From Phytopythium helicoides (lineage: Eukaryota; Oomycota; Peronosporomycetes; Pythiales; Pythiaceae), in the NCBI GenBank assembly GCA_024867545.1, contig JANFNE010000065.1, positions 186,001 through 250,000 on the forward strand: a DNA stretch of 64,000 nucleotides, given 5' to 3'. Every line of letters begins with the position of its first letter. Within the stretch, counting starts at the first letter, position 1. The notes beneath the pieces were generated by a model. That model did no database searches and was not told where the DNA came from. It saw only the letters and a program-made list of their open reading frames with translations. Below, piece by piece: positions 10,997 through 22,141 of this stretch. A program made the translations under genes and the position numbers.

Positions 10997-13023
10997 ATGC
11001 GTCTGCTGGTTCTGTTGCTTGCGGCGCTCGCGGTGCTGCTCGCTCCGGTGCGAGGCGCCGGCTCGACGTTCAACATTGGCGTGGGCAAGGCCGACATCAC
11101 TGGACCGGCCGCTGAGGTCGTCATGATGGGATTCGCCGACATCACCGAGTCTACGGCGGGCATCCTCAACCGTCTGTATGCTCGTGCCTTCCTTGTGCAC
11201 GACCCGACCACGAATGAACGCGTCATGTTCGTGCACTGCGACCTCATGTCCGTCATGCAGCTGGTTCACCAAGAAGTGCTGGCTGAGCTCAAGACCAAGT
11301 ACAATGGACTCTACACGGAGCAGAATGTCGATTCTACATGCCACGCACACACACGCTGGACCTGGAGGCACTGCTGGCTACTTCCTGTACGATGTGACCA
11401 TCCTCGGATTCATTAGCGAGAACTTTGACAAGATCGTGAGCTGGTATCATGTCAGCAATTGACGCAGCGCACTCGTCCAGCGCAGCTGGCACCATCCGTT
11501 TCAACTCTGGCACGGTCGAGCAAGGGCGGCAAGAACCGCTCGCCCAACGCGTACCTCGCCTAACCCAGAGAGTGAACGAGCGAAGTACTCGAGCAACATC
11601 GACACGACGATGCGTGCTCTGCACTTCTACAGCAGTGCTGGTGTGTTGCGAGGAGTGCTCGCATTCTACCCTGTGCACCCGACGAGTTTGACGACCAAGA
11701 ACCACCTCGTTAGTGGTGACAACAAGGGCTACGCGGAGTTCTTGCTGGAGAAGGAGCTTAACAACGTGGTGGTGGGCATTGGCATTGCAAATGCTGGTGA
11801 TGTGAGTCCGAACTTGGTCGACAACGGGAATGGGACGTTCAGTGGTGAGGGTGCAACGCCGATCGAGAGTGCGGAGATCATGGGCACGCGCCAGTACAAT
11901 ACACTCAAGTCTTTGATCAACAGCACGTCGACGCTCATCAGTGGCACAGCGTTGGCCCGCTTGTCGTACGTCAACATGTCGAACGTGACGCTTACCGGAG
12001 TCGCGGTGAATGCGTCCGATCCGTACAACAATCGAACGTGCCCCGCTGTGCTCGGACAGAACTTTGCAGCTGGAACTGAGGACGGTCGGGCCCTCGACGG
12101 ATTCACCGAGGGAGACTTGAAAGCCAACGTGCTGTTCCAGACGATCGGTGCTGTCATTAAGGAGACTCCCGACTGGGTGAAACAGTGCCAAAACGCGAAC
12201 AAAGTACCGCTGCTAGCTGTTGGACTCATGGAGCCCGTGCCATGGGTCCCAGAGGTACTGCCGGTGCAGGTGGTCAAGCTTGGCCAGTTCGCGATCGCCG
12301 TGACGGTGTTTGAAACTACAACAATGGCCGGTCGGCGCATTCGCGACACGGTGAAGACGGCATTGGCTGGCGTCGGAGTGACCGAAGGTGGAGCTTGCGT
12401 CGATCACGAACGCGTACGCGAGCTACATGACGACCAAGGAGGAGTACCTGACTCAGAACTACGAGGGTGCATCGACTCTCTTTGGGCCAAACCAGCTAGC
12501 TGCTGTGCAACAAGAGCTTGCTCGTGTTGCCAAATCGATTGCAAACACTTCTGTGCCTTTGGATGTCGGCCCAACCCCGCGACAGTTCGACCGAAGTACG
12601 CTCATCACTATCCAGACTGGTGTTGTGCTTGACTCGCCACCGTTTCTCAAGAGTTTTGGCAGCATGCGCACCGATCCAAACTCGAGCTATGCAGTCGGAG
12701 ACACAGCATACGCAGTGTTTGCCGGAGCTCATCCTAAAAACAATCTCCAGCTCGTGACGTCCTTTTGTGATGTCGAGAAGCTTGTTAGTGGGTCTACATA
12801 CTCGACGTGGATGACAGACTCCCACTGGGACGTGCGGTACAAATGGGAGCGTTACTTGATCGCGGAGAGCAAGAACACGTGCGAGTGGTACATTCGCTCG
12901 GGTGACTCGCGCACAAGCGTGGCTGGTACTTACCGTTTCCGTCACCGCGGATACTCCAAGAGCCTTCTCGGCACTCTTACGGCATATGAAGGTGTGTCTG
13001 CTTCATTCGCCGTGACTGCGTGA
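10997..13023 (+). CDS. Secreted neutral ceramidase, paralogue 4 (five frameshifts, possible pseudogene)
   Basis: Fourth ceramidase, more diverged from paralogues 2 and 3. Seen: signal peptide MRLLVLLLAALAVLLAPVRG, IGVGKADITGPAAEV, HATHTHAGPGG, SGDNKGYAEFLLEKEL, GDVSPN and the C-terminal domain ending SASFAVTA-stop at 13023. The frame is interrupted by single extra bases near 11335, 11443, 11521, 11563 and 12387; family residues resume immediately after each. No internal stop or deletion of a motif is seen otherwise, and the sequence between breaks is well conserved, so consensus error is at least as likely as gene decay. An initiator-like TCACTTC sits at 10969-10975, only 22 nt before the ATG at 10997. 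If functional the product would be a secreted enzyme of about 673 residues. Confidence 0.8.
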
Positions 13024-13235
13024 TAAGCGATATTTGTGGTTGAGAAAGAGTGGTTCAGAGGCAAGTGTTGATGTTAGTAGTTCTCGGATGAGAAAGCACC
13101 TTAGTACCTGGACACGCCAGAAATAGTGCTTGATTTTCAATTTTCCGCCCAAAATATGCTGAGACCGCCATAACGTTTGAGTGCTCCAATTGATATCGCT
13201 CCGTCATCGGTTCCGTTGATGCGCTCCGCTCATGC

Positions 13236-15087
13236 ATGAGTGTTGCAGTCTTCCCCGTGAGTCTGCATGGACCAACTTTGATCCTTCCTTCGGCAGAGAG
13301 CCCGGTCGTCCGAGAAAACTTGGGTCAACACAGGAATGCATTGAGAGCGAGGGTTCCCACTGCAATAAGAGTTGTGGGTCCAGCCTTCGAGCTGGTGTGT
13401 GACCACGAGTTGCCTGAGTTTGACACGTCCAAGTCGTTGAAGTCTACGATTCTTAGCCCCAAAGCCCTTGAAATATTCAACAGGATCCGATTCCGCTGGC
13501 GAAATGCGTTTGCCTTTATGATGCAACTCGGCAATATCCTCATGGTAATTTCGGTTCTCGCTCCTCGATGGATTGGAAGAAACACTGCAATTCTGGCGCC
13601 AATCCTCCAGTTACCAGGCACGATCATCATCGTTGCGGCATTTCGAGTCCAGATGATGCGAATTTTACTCGGAACCTACGATTTTTGGTTCTTCACTTTA
13701 TCTAACGTAGTCTTCTGTGCCTGTTTTTGGATCCTGTTGGGTGATGTTCGAGTCGTGTCGATGGCGTTTGGATGCCTCATTGTTCAGATCAGTATATGCG
13801 CAGGACGCTCAAGTGGGCAATGCTCGACAGCTGCTGATCGCAAGCTTCGCCAATACTATGTCGCACACGATTTTATTCTTTGCGGTACTTTTGCACATTG
13901 TTGACGTAGAATCAGAGTCGGAGTCAGAAGTGACGCTTCTACGGTTTGCTTCAGGATCGTGTGCAGTCTCTTCTCGAGATATGCTAGTCAACACTCAATT
14001 CAATTTGATCGTCCTCTTTGGTAAGCTCACCTATCGGAACTTTCGTATCGTTCGAGAGAAGCAACGAGAAGGCCGCTTATTGAGCACTCGTACTATGCTC
14101 GTGCCTCAGCGACGAAAATGTGTCAGCTATCAATGCATCTTGAGACTCGCTCCGACAATCTTGACAACAGCAGCAGATGCCCGAGCCATACGGAGACCAC
14201 GAGGAAATTCAACGTCAATGTCCCAACCTCTTTCTGATAGTGATATTGCACGGCTGCAGTACGTGCCGATCCGCGAGGCATTTTCTGTCCGTGATACTGT
14301 TTTCCCAGGTGAATCCAGGTGGCTGGATGGAATCATTACTATTCCCGCAACACGAAAGTGAAGGCGGACGCATCAGAAGTGCTTACATCTTCAAAATGTG
14401 GCTTTACTACAACGGCGTGTTGGGATTTGTCGGCGCCTCGCTATCAGATGTAATGGACTGTACTACCCTTGGGAGCAGCCAAGCTTCACTTTCGAATAAT
14501 GACCATGACCTGCTCGATCGCCTATTGTGCCACATTTATCGCGTTCTACCAGAGACGACTCCTGAATCGACTTATCTGGAGCTTTGACTTTCTATTCCTC
14601 TCATCCAAGCTCACCATGATATGCTACTGTGCGTGCGTTATCTTCGACTGGGATGAGCGCGTCATGCCACTCGTGGGGTTTTGGGTCTGGATGCACTGGA
14701 TTCTGACGCTTGATGCGCTAACACCGACCGCCGCAGCTGCATTGGGGTTTCGGCGGGTCTACATGCTCCCTTTGATACTTTTGATGGTGGGCTGGCAGGT
14801 TTTTGTGACGCTAGATATGGCCCTATGGCATCATCTTCCCATTCCAGATGAAAATCTACTAGGCTATCACGATTGCTGGACGGCGTGTCGTCGCCCGAAT
14901 CGCTCCCTTCTTCTTCGCGCGCGTGCTAGCAGTCTTTCTGTGGAGTTCTCGATTGCTATGGCGTGTGTTTACCGTCTCCAGTGATGACGAGCGGCTCTTG
15001 CTTCACGGCCAGGTCGAGTTTCGATTTCAGTGGAGAAAACGCCTGCGAACTGGCACACTTGCTCGACAGATAGCACCGACGACGTAA
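13236..15087 (+). CDS. Multi-pass membrane protein of unknown family, copy A (frameshifted)
   Basis: First of three tandem paralogues; best read by comparison with intact copy C at 17287. Not recognised as any named family. Seen: an N-terminal soluble stretch with FDTSKSLK, then six or so hydrophobic segments including LGTYDFWFFT and LGDVRVVSM, a cytosolic-looking middle (YRNFRIV, LVPQRRKC), a second hydrophobic half with FIAFYQRRLLNRL and FWVWMHWILTLDALTP, and the conserved tail SSDDERLLLHGQVEFRF. Breaks occur near 13803 (extra G), 14308, 14462 and 14870; the last shifts into the frame that encodes the conserved tail and stops at 15087. About 615 residues if continuous. Function unknown; probably an integral membrane protein. 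Confidence 0.65.
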
Positions 15088-15287
15088 AGAGCTTCAACGA
15101 GGCAAAAGCTCTTTTCAATACAATGACAATAAATCCGCCTATGCAATGTATGCGTCGATGGAAAAGCTCTTGCCACTTCGGTTGGGAAAAAGTGTAATAG
15201 AAGGCACAGATGACAAACCGAGTCCGAAAATACACATGACACGTTTATATACCAAGTTGGTTGCATTCAAAATCACCTCTGCGAAGA

Positions 15288-17098
15288 ATGAAGACACCGA
15301 CCGATGGAATTGCTGGAGGAAGATCTCGTCAGCCAATGCGAGCTGCTGAGAGGACATCCAGAAGCTCGAGTGTTGTCATATATCGACTGGTTTGCGACCA
15401 TTCGCTACCTACTGTCGATACTTGCAGGTCCATAAAGACCGCGATTTTTGGTGGTGATGCCAACCCAGTATCACAATCGCACAGGTGGATAACGAACTGT
15501 GCACTGCACATCGGAAACGGTGTGATGATTATCGCTCTGCTCTCACCGCAGCCGAGTAGTCGAATCGCTGCAGTCGCGGCACCATTTTTACAACTTCCTG
15601 GCACAATTGTGGCCTTAGCGGCCATTCGAGTGCAGATGCTTCGAGTTTTGTTCGGAACATATGATTTCTGGTTTTTCACGGTGTCCAACTTTGTTGTTTG
15701 CGGTTGCTTCATCAAGCTTCTGGGAGATCTAAGAGTGATATCGGTACTGTTGGGCAGTCTTCTCGTCCAAACCAGTATCTGCGCCGATGCACAAGTTGGA
15801 AATCCACGCGATCTGTTTGTGACTAGTTCAATGAATGCACTGACACAGATAATCCTTTTTATTGCTGTCGAGTTTCATGCTGTACATGAAGCAGATGATT
15901 ACAGCGCATCCAGCAACGTTAATTTCACTGTTCACGACCTCCTCGCCAACACCCTTCTCAACGTCGTTGTCCTTTTCGGAAGACTCGTGTATCGTAACTT
16001 CCGAATAATGCATGATAAACCGAGGACAGGACGGCGGATCAGCTCAACTCACGTGTTAGTCCCAATCAATCGCATGTGTGCAAGCTATCACTGTGTCATT
16101 AAACTCTTGCCAGTGGATTTAGGAAGACGCGGCCATACCTTGTGCTAGGAACCCTCGCACACCCCTAGAGTCCGAAGGTGGTGTTACCCAACTTGAATAC
16201 GTGCCTGTTCCACAAATCTTCGACGCCAGAGATGTTATCGTACCGTCGTTGGGAATGCGACTCTTTTCGTCTGATAGCATGAGCTCACGCTCAAGATTTC
16301 ACACCATCACTTGTATTTTGTTGAACATCATGGCTCCAGTTGGATTTGCTTGCACTATCTTTTCAGACCCTATGGGCATGCTCCATCCAGTCCTTCCAGC
16401 TAAACTCCTACAAATAATAGGGGCGGTGTGCTCGGGCGTATTTTGCAGCGTATTCATCGCCCTCTATCAGCGCCAATTGTTGTGTCGCCTTGCGGGAAGC
16501 TTCGACTTTCTCTTCCTTACATCAAATAACACTGTTGTAACTATCGGTATGTCAAGCCTACTTAAGTGGGACTACGGCCGTGTGATCGTGGTATGGGTTT
16601 TCTGGCTTTGGATGCTGTGGGCTTTGACTCTCGACGCCTTAACACCTACCGCTGCGGATAGCCTGCATTTTCGGCGAAGATATGCTGTCCCAATCATTGC
16701 GTTCACGTTTCTTATTCAAAGTCGTGACAATAGTCGACTTTTTCTTTCTTCACCACATACCTGTGCCTCACTCTTCACTAGTCTCCGCAACCATTGGAGG
16801 CCGACAAGTGGAAATCAAAGCAGCTCCATTCTTCATAACTCGTGTCTGGTCTGTACTCTTGTGGAGCGGGCGGCTTTTGTGGCGAGCACTATCGCGTAAG
16901 AGTGATGATGAGAGACTTTTGATGCAAGGCCAAGTTGAGTACCGATTCCAATGGAAGAAATATGAGGACAAGTACGGAAGAAGAAAAAAGTCAATCTATA
17001 GGCTAGTTCAGGCGTCCATTGTAGCGCTCAGGCTTCAAAGCGAGTTCAACCGTGGGGGGACGAAGAGAAGCAAAGTGACTTCACCAGAGCAGATATAA
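15288..17098 (+). CDS. Multi-pass membrane protein of unknown family, copy B (two frameshifts)
   Basis: Second tandem paralogue. Shares with copy C the blocks LGTYDFWFFTVSN, LGDLRVISV, DAQVGN, LVYRNFRIM, FIALYQRQLLCRL, FDFLFLTSN, FWLWMLWALTLDALTP and the tail SDDERLLMQGQVEYRFQW. Two breaks: one around 16130-16160, where the frame reaches a stop at 16148 while homology resumes with EYVPVPQIFDAR, and one extra A near 16715 after FLIQ. It then reads to the stop at 17098. The first ATG in frame is at 15288 (MKTPTDG). About ten hydrophobic segments in two halves separated by a hydrophilic middle. Function unknown. Confidence 0.65.
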
Positions 17099-17286
17099 AA
17101 GCAATAAACTCTCCAGTTGGGTGATCTATGCGAACTCCTGTATGGTCAAAATTCGGATCAACTCATGTGTGAGGACGATCTGTAATTAGATGCTAAGGGT
17201 CGAAAATACAACAATCTTTTGCAGCAAATGAAGCCCCAATACACAACTTGCTTGAGTCACCTTGCGCATCGTCGTTTGCTCCATGC

Positions 17287-19176
17287 ATGATAGCATCCGT
17301 CTGTCCAGAAGGCCATACTCATACTCGGCATCCTTCGGCGATCCCTTCAGACAATAACAATTGCTCCGCTGTTAATCACACTAGACCTAGCCAACATGCT
17401 CATCCTGCTACGCTAAATGATGCAGGTCCAGTATTTCAGCTCGTGAGCGACCGCATTCTACCATCGTTCGATACGTCCAAGTCACTCAAGACAATGTTAC
17501 TCAGCAGACATGGAGTTCGAAGATTCAACCAGATCCGATCGCGTTGGCGAATTGTGATTACTATCATGCTACATATCGGCAGTATTCTAATGCTCATCAC
17601 TGTACTTGCTCCAAGACCAATCGGCCACGTGACTGCCATCATTGCACCGATCCTGCAGTTCCCCGGTACTGCTATTATCATCTGTGCTGTTCGGGTTCAG
17701 ATGCTTCGAATCCTTCTCGGCACCTATGATTTTTGGTTTTTCACGGTGACGAATGTTATATTCTGCATCAGCTTCTGGATTGTTTTGGGGGACGTGCGTG
17801 TTATATCGATGATCTTTGGATGCATTATCCTGCAGATCAGCATCTGCTCTGACGCTCAAGTGGGCAACGCGCGACAGCTGCTTGCTGCCAGTATTATCAA
17901 CGTAGTCGCGCAATCCCTTTTGTTCTTGGCTGTTGTGTTTCGTTTAGTTGATGTTTCACCTGATCGAGAGTCGCAGCTGACGCTCATTGAATACGCTTTC
18001 GAGGATAGAGGCGCCTTGACCACTCGCGATATGCTCGTCAACATGCAGTTCAACATCGTGGTGCTCTTCGCAAAGCTCGTTTATCGTAATTGGCACATCG
18101 CTCGAGGCAAGAAAAGAGTAGGACGAAGAATAAGTTCCAACTCAATGCTTGTGCCACAAAGTCGAAAATGTGCGAGCTACCAGTGCGTTGTAAGGCTTTT
18201 GAGTGTGGAACCCGAACGTACCATTGATCCAATCCCAAGTATTGGATCATTGGACTCAGATTCTGCCTCTGTTAGTGCCAATAGTATCGCCCAACTTGTA
18301 TTTGAGCCGATTGGTGAAGTTTTCGATGCCCGCAATACGGTAGCACCGATAAAACGGTGGGAATATTTCCAACAGTTGATGTTCACCTCTGACGAAAAGC
18401 TTGAGCACCACCGAAGTATCTTGCGCGCTTTTCTGGTTGTATGTGGCTCAGTTGGGTTTGTTTCCACTGTTCTAGCAGACCCCCTGGGCTTCGTACCCTT
18501 CCGATTACCCACAGAGCTTGTTCAGAAAACAGCTAGTATATGTTCGGTTGTTTTCTGCTTGACATTTGTTGCGCTCTACCAGCGTCAGCTGTTGAGTCGC
18601 CTCGTATGGAGCTTTGACTTCTTCTTTCTTTCTTCCAACATCACTGCGATCAATTGCTGCCTGAGCAGCTTACTGGGATGGGATCATCGGATTTCTGTCA
18701 CGTGGAGTTTCTGGCTTTGGATGCACTGGGTACTGACGCTGGATGCGTTGACGCCGAGTGTCGCGGGCGCGCTTGGTTTTCGACGAATCTATATGTTGCC
18801 TGTGGTAATGGTGATGTTTCTCATTCAAGTGGTGGCCGTGATCGACTTTTTCTTCGTCCACAAGTTGGTGATCCCAGACAGGGCACTGTTCTCGACTACA
18901 CTTGGGACCCGTCAAGTCACAGTGAAGTTTGCTCCCTTCCTCTTTGCACGAACGTGGTCTGTTCTGCTCTGGAGCGGGCGGTTGTTGTGGCGGTCACTCA
19001 CGCGTCGCTGTGAGGAAGAGCGGCTGATGCTTCAAGGCCAGGTAGAGTTCCATTTCAATTGTGTTCAGCAAGTCACCCCAAAGAAAGAGCCGTCCACGAA
19101 GCTCACCTCGCAGATATCTGTCTCGTCGAAGAAGCTAAGGGAGCTGACTTCAAAGCGCGTGAATTCGTCGCACTGA
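17287..19176 (+). CDS. Multi-pass membrane protein of unknown family, copy C (intact)
   Basis: Intact 629-residue member that defines the family; the first in-frame ATG is at 17287. I do not recognise it. Seen: about 75 soluble residues ending in FDTSKSLKTM; a cluster of about six hydrophobic segments at roughly residues 85-275, including MLHIGSILMLITVLAP, LGTYDFWFFTVTNVIF and LGDVRVISMIFGCIIL; a hydrophilic middle of about 110 residues (GRRISSNSMLVPQ, FDARNTVAPI); then four or five further segments with FVALYQRQLLSRL, FDFFFLSSN, FWLWMHWVLTLDALTP and LLWSGRLLWRSLTRRCEEERL, and a basic Ser/Lys-rich tail. Two halves of similar layout suggest a transporter- or receptor-like fold, but that is inference. 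Tandem with copies A and B, spaced by about 200 bp. Confidence 0.75.
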   Translation: MIASVCPEGHTHTRHPSAIPSDNNNCSAVNHTRPSQHAHPATLNDAGPVFQLVSDRILPSFDTSKSLKTMLLSRHGVRRFNQIRSRWRIVITIMLHIGSILMLITVLAPRPIGHVTAIIAPILQFPGTAIIICAVRVQMLRILLGTYDFWFFTVTNVIFCISFWIVLGDVRVISMIFGCIILQISICSDAQVGNARQLLAASIINVVAQSLLFLAVVFRLVDVSPDRESQLTLIEYAFEDRGALTTRDMLVNMQFNIVVLFAKLVYRNWHIARGKKRVGRRISSNSMLVPQSRKCASYQCVVRLLSVEPERTIDPIPSIGSLDSDSASVSANSIAQLVFEPIGEVFDARNTVAPIKRWEYFQQLMFTSDEKLEHHRSILRAFLVVCGSVGFVSTVLADPLGFVPFRLPTELVQKTASICSVVFCLTFVALYQRQLLSRLVWSFDFFFLSSNITAINCCLSSLLGWDHRISVTWSFWLWMHWVLTLDALTPSVAGALGFRRIYMLPVVMVMFLIQVVAVIDFFFVHKLVIPDRALFSTTLGTRQVTVKFAPFLFARTWSVLLWSGRLLWRSLTRRCEEERLMLQGQVEFHFNCVQQVTPKKEPSTKLTSQISVSSKKLRELTSKRVNSSH

Positions 19177-19393
19177 CCAAAGAGTCAGTCAATGCTGATC
19201 GCTTGAGGGTGGAGCAGTCTTCACACAGTCAATGTACGAAATGACACGGTAAATATTGGAAGCAACAAACACAACACAGACGCAATTCTATGAGATCGTA
19301 AAGAGCACATCACGCTTTACCCAGTTCTCTTCGTTTATCGACAAACAACTTCACATTGCTCTGGTTGTCCTCTCTCTTGTCTGTACATGACGA

Positions 19394-21331
19394 TTACGCG
19401 CTGAGGTCCCAGTGGTTCACGCAAGCGTCGTTGCCGACCGACACGAGCTGCGTCTCAGACGTGAAGCTCACACCAGTCACGCCATCCTTGTGCGTGAACT
19501 CGAAGAACTTCTTGGACGTAGGGTTCTCCACGTTCCAAATGTAGATGCGCTCGTCGAGCGACCCACTGGCCACGAACTTGCCACTTGGTGACCAAGCGAT
19601 GCTCGTGACACGGGTCGAGTGGAAAACCCACTGGCCCTGCACCTTAGCAGTGCGAGACGCCACATCCCAGACACGGATCTCACGGTACGAGTCGCCAGCA
19701 GCGAGAAGCGACCCATCCGGCGAGAATGACACGCAAGTGAGCGCGCCGAGGTGGCCCACAATCTCTCCACTCTCCACCAGAGTGTCGTTGGCAAGGTCGA
19801 ACAGATGAATCTTCTTGTCCTCCTGCGATCCAACTGCGACCAAGTCGCCCTGAGGGGGAAATCGCAACGCACGTCGGCGTCCATGCAAACTCAGGGGGTC
19901 TCAAACACGACGCGCTGGTCGCGAAGCACCTTCACACCCTTGTTGGTGCTTGTGACAACGAGACCCGAACCAGCAGGGCCAACCGCAACGCCAGTCGGCT
20001 GGGCGTTCAGTGGCGTGCTGCCGACGTACTGCTGGCCGTCAGCAAAGCGGACCTGGTCGTCCCAACCGCTGCTGGCAATGGTGTTCTCGTTGGCAGCAAT
20101 TCCCGTGATCTTTCCAGGTGTGAATGCTTCCAGTCAAAGAGGTCGAGAGCTTGTCCTTCCACGCGCAGACGGCGCCATCGTAGCTGCCCGTGAGGATGAG
20201 GTCACGAGCCGGCTCCGTGGCCAGTGCCAGAATGCTGACCTGGTGCGCCTGCACGATCTGCTTTGGCTTGGACGGGTTGTTGATGTCGAGGTAGTTGAGG
20301 TCACCCGAGAGACTGAGCGAGACCAGAAAGTCCTTGCTCCAAGCGAACTGCAACCTGCATGTCCTTAACCTGCGGCTTGTCCGCAAACGTGAACTTGGTG
20401 ACGACACTGCGCGAGGCGACATCCCAGAGCAGCACCTGTCTTGTCGGCCGACGAGGTCAGGATCTGCGTTCCGTCGGGGCTCCAGCACACTGAGTAGATG
20501 GAGGCCTGGTGCGCCGGCGGGAACTTGTCGAGAAGGTCACCCGTCTTGCCATCGTAGAGGCACATGAGCTTGTCGGAGCCGACGCTGACAGCGAGCTCTC
20601 CGTTGGGCGAGTAGCGCACGCAGTTGACAAAGTTGGAGTGGATGTTGTTGTTGTTCTGCTTGAACTTGAAGGGCGGTCCCTCGAAGACGCAAACGTTGAA
20701 GTCCTCGCTGGCCGTCATGATGCGGTAGGGGCGCGTGGGCTTGTAGTCGACGCTGAGGATGCGCTTCTGGTGACCCACGATCTCTCCGAGCGAGTTACCC
20801 GTGTCCCACATGAAGACGCGGGCCATGAGCGCGCGTCCGTCCCCGACGGCGACGACTCGCCGGCTGTCGGGGTCCCACGCGAGGTCCTTGATCTCTCCGG
20901 CGAAGACCGGGACCTCAATCTTGAGCGTGTGCTCGGGGTTATCGTACGACCAGATGCGCACCTTGCCCGAGACGTCTCCCGAGGCGACCCAGTAGCCGCT
21001 GGGCGAGAACTTGGCCACCGTCGTGGGCTCGTTGTGGCCCTTGTACACGAACGTGTCTCGCGGGTCCTCCAGGTTGCGCACGACCACGAGCTTGCCGCTG
21101 CAGTAGATGATCTTGGGCTCCTTCGGGTGCACGCTCAGCACCGGTCGGCGCGCCGCGCGTCGTCGCCGGGTTCGGCGCCAGCACCGCCTGCTCATCATCC
21201 ACCGCCCGTCAGCTCACCGCGCGTCCTTTCTCCAAAAGGGAAACCGAGCGAAAAGCAAGCAAATCAAGCAGCGGGACGACCTGCAGCTGCGGGGGCGCGA
21301 TCTTCTCGGTGGGGTTCGACGGCGTCGCCAT
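19394..21331 (-). CDS. AIP1: Actin-interacting protein 1 (WD40; frameshifted)
   Basis: AIP1/WDR1, a double beta-propeller WD40 protein that works with cofilin to take apart actin filaments. Seen: the family blocks LSVHPKEPKIIYCSG, ASGDVSGKVRIWSYDNPEH, GDGRALMARVFMWDTGNSLG, GHQKRILSVDYKPTRPYRI, HSNFVNCVRYSPNGE and the last blade ASGSLDERIYIWNVENP, ending NHWDLSA-stop. I infer a first exon from the ATG at 21331 (MATPSNPTEK) and an intron at 21188-21280 with a CTGAC branch-like sequence; its 5' site (GTCGTC) is atypical. Six single extra bases break the frame near 21141, 20435, 20353, 20125, 19897 and 19851, several in C or G runs; six insertions total restore frame. A conserved single-copy gene, so errors are far more likely than decay. 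About 612 residues, normal for the family. Confidence 0.88.
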
Positions 21332-21493
21332 GGGCTGCGAGGGGAGCGGAGGGGGAGTGAGGGGGAGCGGAGCTTGGCGTGGAGCTTGGCGGGATCTTTC
21401 CGAAGTGACGAGGTTGCCACGTCCCCCCTGAGAAAAAAGAGCAACCCACGTCCGGGATAGTGACGGTCACTCCGCTCTTCCAGGCGCGTTGAC

Positions 21494-22099
21494 ATGGCGG
21501 ACCAAGCGGTGGAGATGGAGGCGCAGCAAGTGGAGCAGCAAGTGGAGCAGCAAGTGGAGCAGCAAGAGGAGCAGCATGAGGAGCAGCGCGTGCTGCGGTT
21601 CGCGTGCAAGAAGTGCCGCTGCGTGCTGTTCAGCAGCGAGGAGCTGATGGCGCACGAGCCGGAGCGACACCAGATCTCGGCGCGGCGCGTGCGTCTCGAG
21701 GAAGCTTGGGCTGCTGGATGCGAGGAGGGCTGACGGTTTGGCTGCGTGTGGCGCTGCAGAAGCTCAAGGACATGAAGCACCAGGGCAGCGGCGAGCGCGC
21801 ACGTGGACGCGTGCTCGTCCTTTTTCCTGGAGGAGGTGCTGCCGTGGATGGACGAGGACCTGCTGGCAGAGGGCAAGATCCACTGCCCCACGCCCAAGTG
21901 CCACTCGCGCCTCGGCGCGCTGCAGTGGTCGGGCTCGCAGTGCTCCTGCGGCACGTGGGTCACACCGTCCATCAAGATCACCAAGAGCCGAGTGGACCAG
22001 CTGCATGAGGCCTCGCACGTCCCCATCGTCACGGGTGTCATGCTGCCGCCGCACGCCGTGGTCTCGGCGCCAGTCGCGACTGCTGACGGAAGCAGCTAA
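21494..22099 (+). CDS. YVH1/DUSP12-type zinc-binding domain protein without phosphatase
   Basis: Resembles the C-terminal zinc domain of Yvh1/DUSP12, which in the complete phosphatase acts in late 60S ribosome assembly. Seen: a Gln/Glu/Val repeat (VEQQ units, residues about 7-30), then FACKKCRCVLFSSEELMAHE, ACSSFFLEEVLPWMDEDL, KIHCPTPKCHSRLGALQW, GSQCSCGTWVTPSIKITKSRVD. The four pairs of Cys/His ligands match the family order. I infer one intron at 21689-21759 (71 nt, GTGCGT, CTGAC, CAG) and one extra G near 21793; the exon lengths then fit. No phosphatase domain is encoded upstream, since AIP1 begins 162 bp away on the other strand. About 177 residues. Could be a ribosome biogenesis factor; that role is inference. 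Confidence 0.7.
21689..21759 (+). other. Inferred intron in YVH1-like gene
   Basis: 71 nt, beginning GTGCGT and ending CTGCAG, with CTGAC about 28 nt before the 3' end. Removing it joins the first zinc-knuckle segment to KLKDMKHQ in frame. Confidence 0.6.
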
Positions 22100-22141
22100 C
22101 ATCGCTCGGTATATTGCATGAATCTACGATGCTCCTGGTGC

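Noticed and set aside
20509..21360. 283-codon plus-strand frame across AIP1
   Set aside because: Antisense shadow of conserved WD40 repeats on the minus strand.
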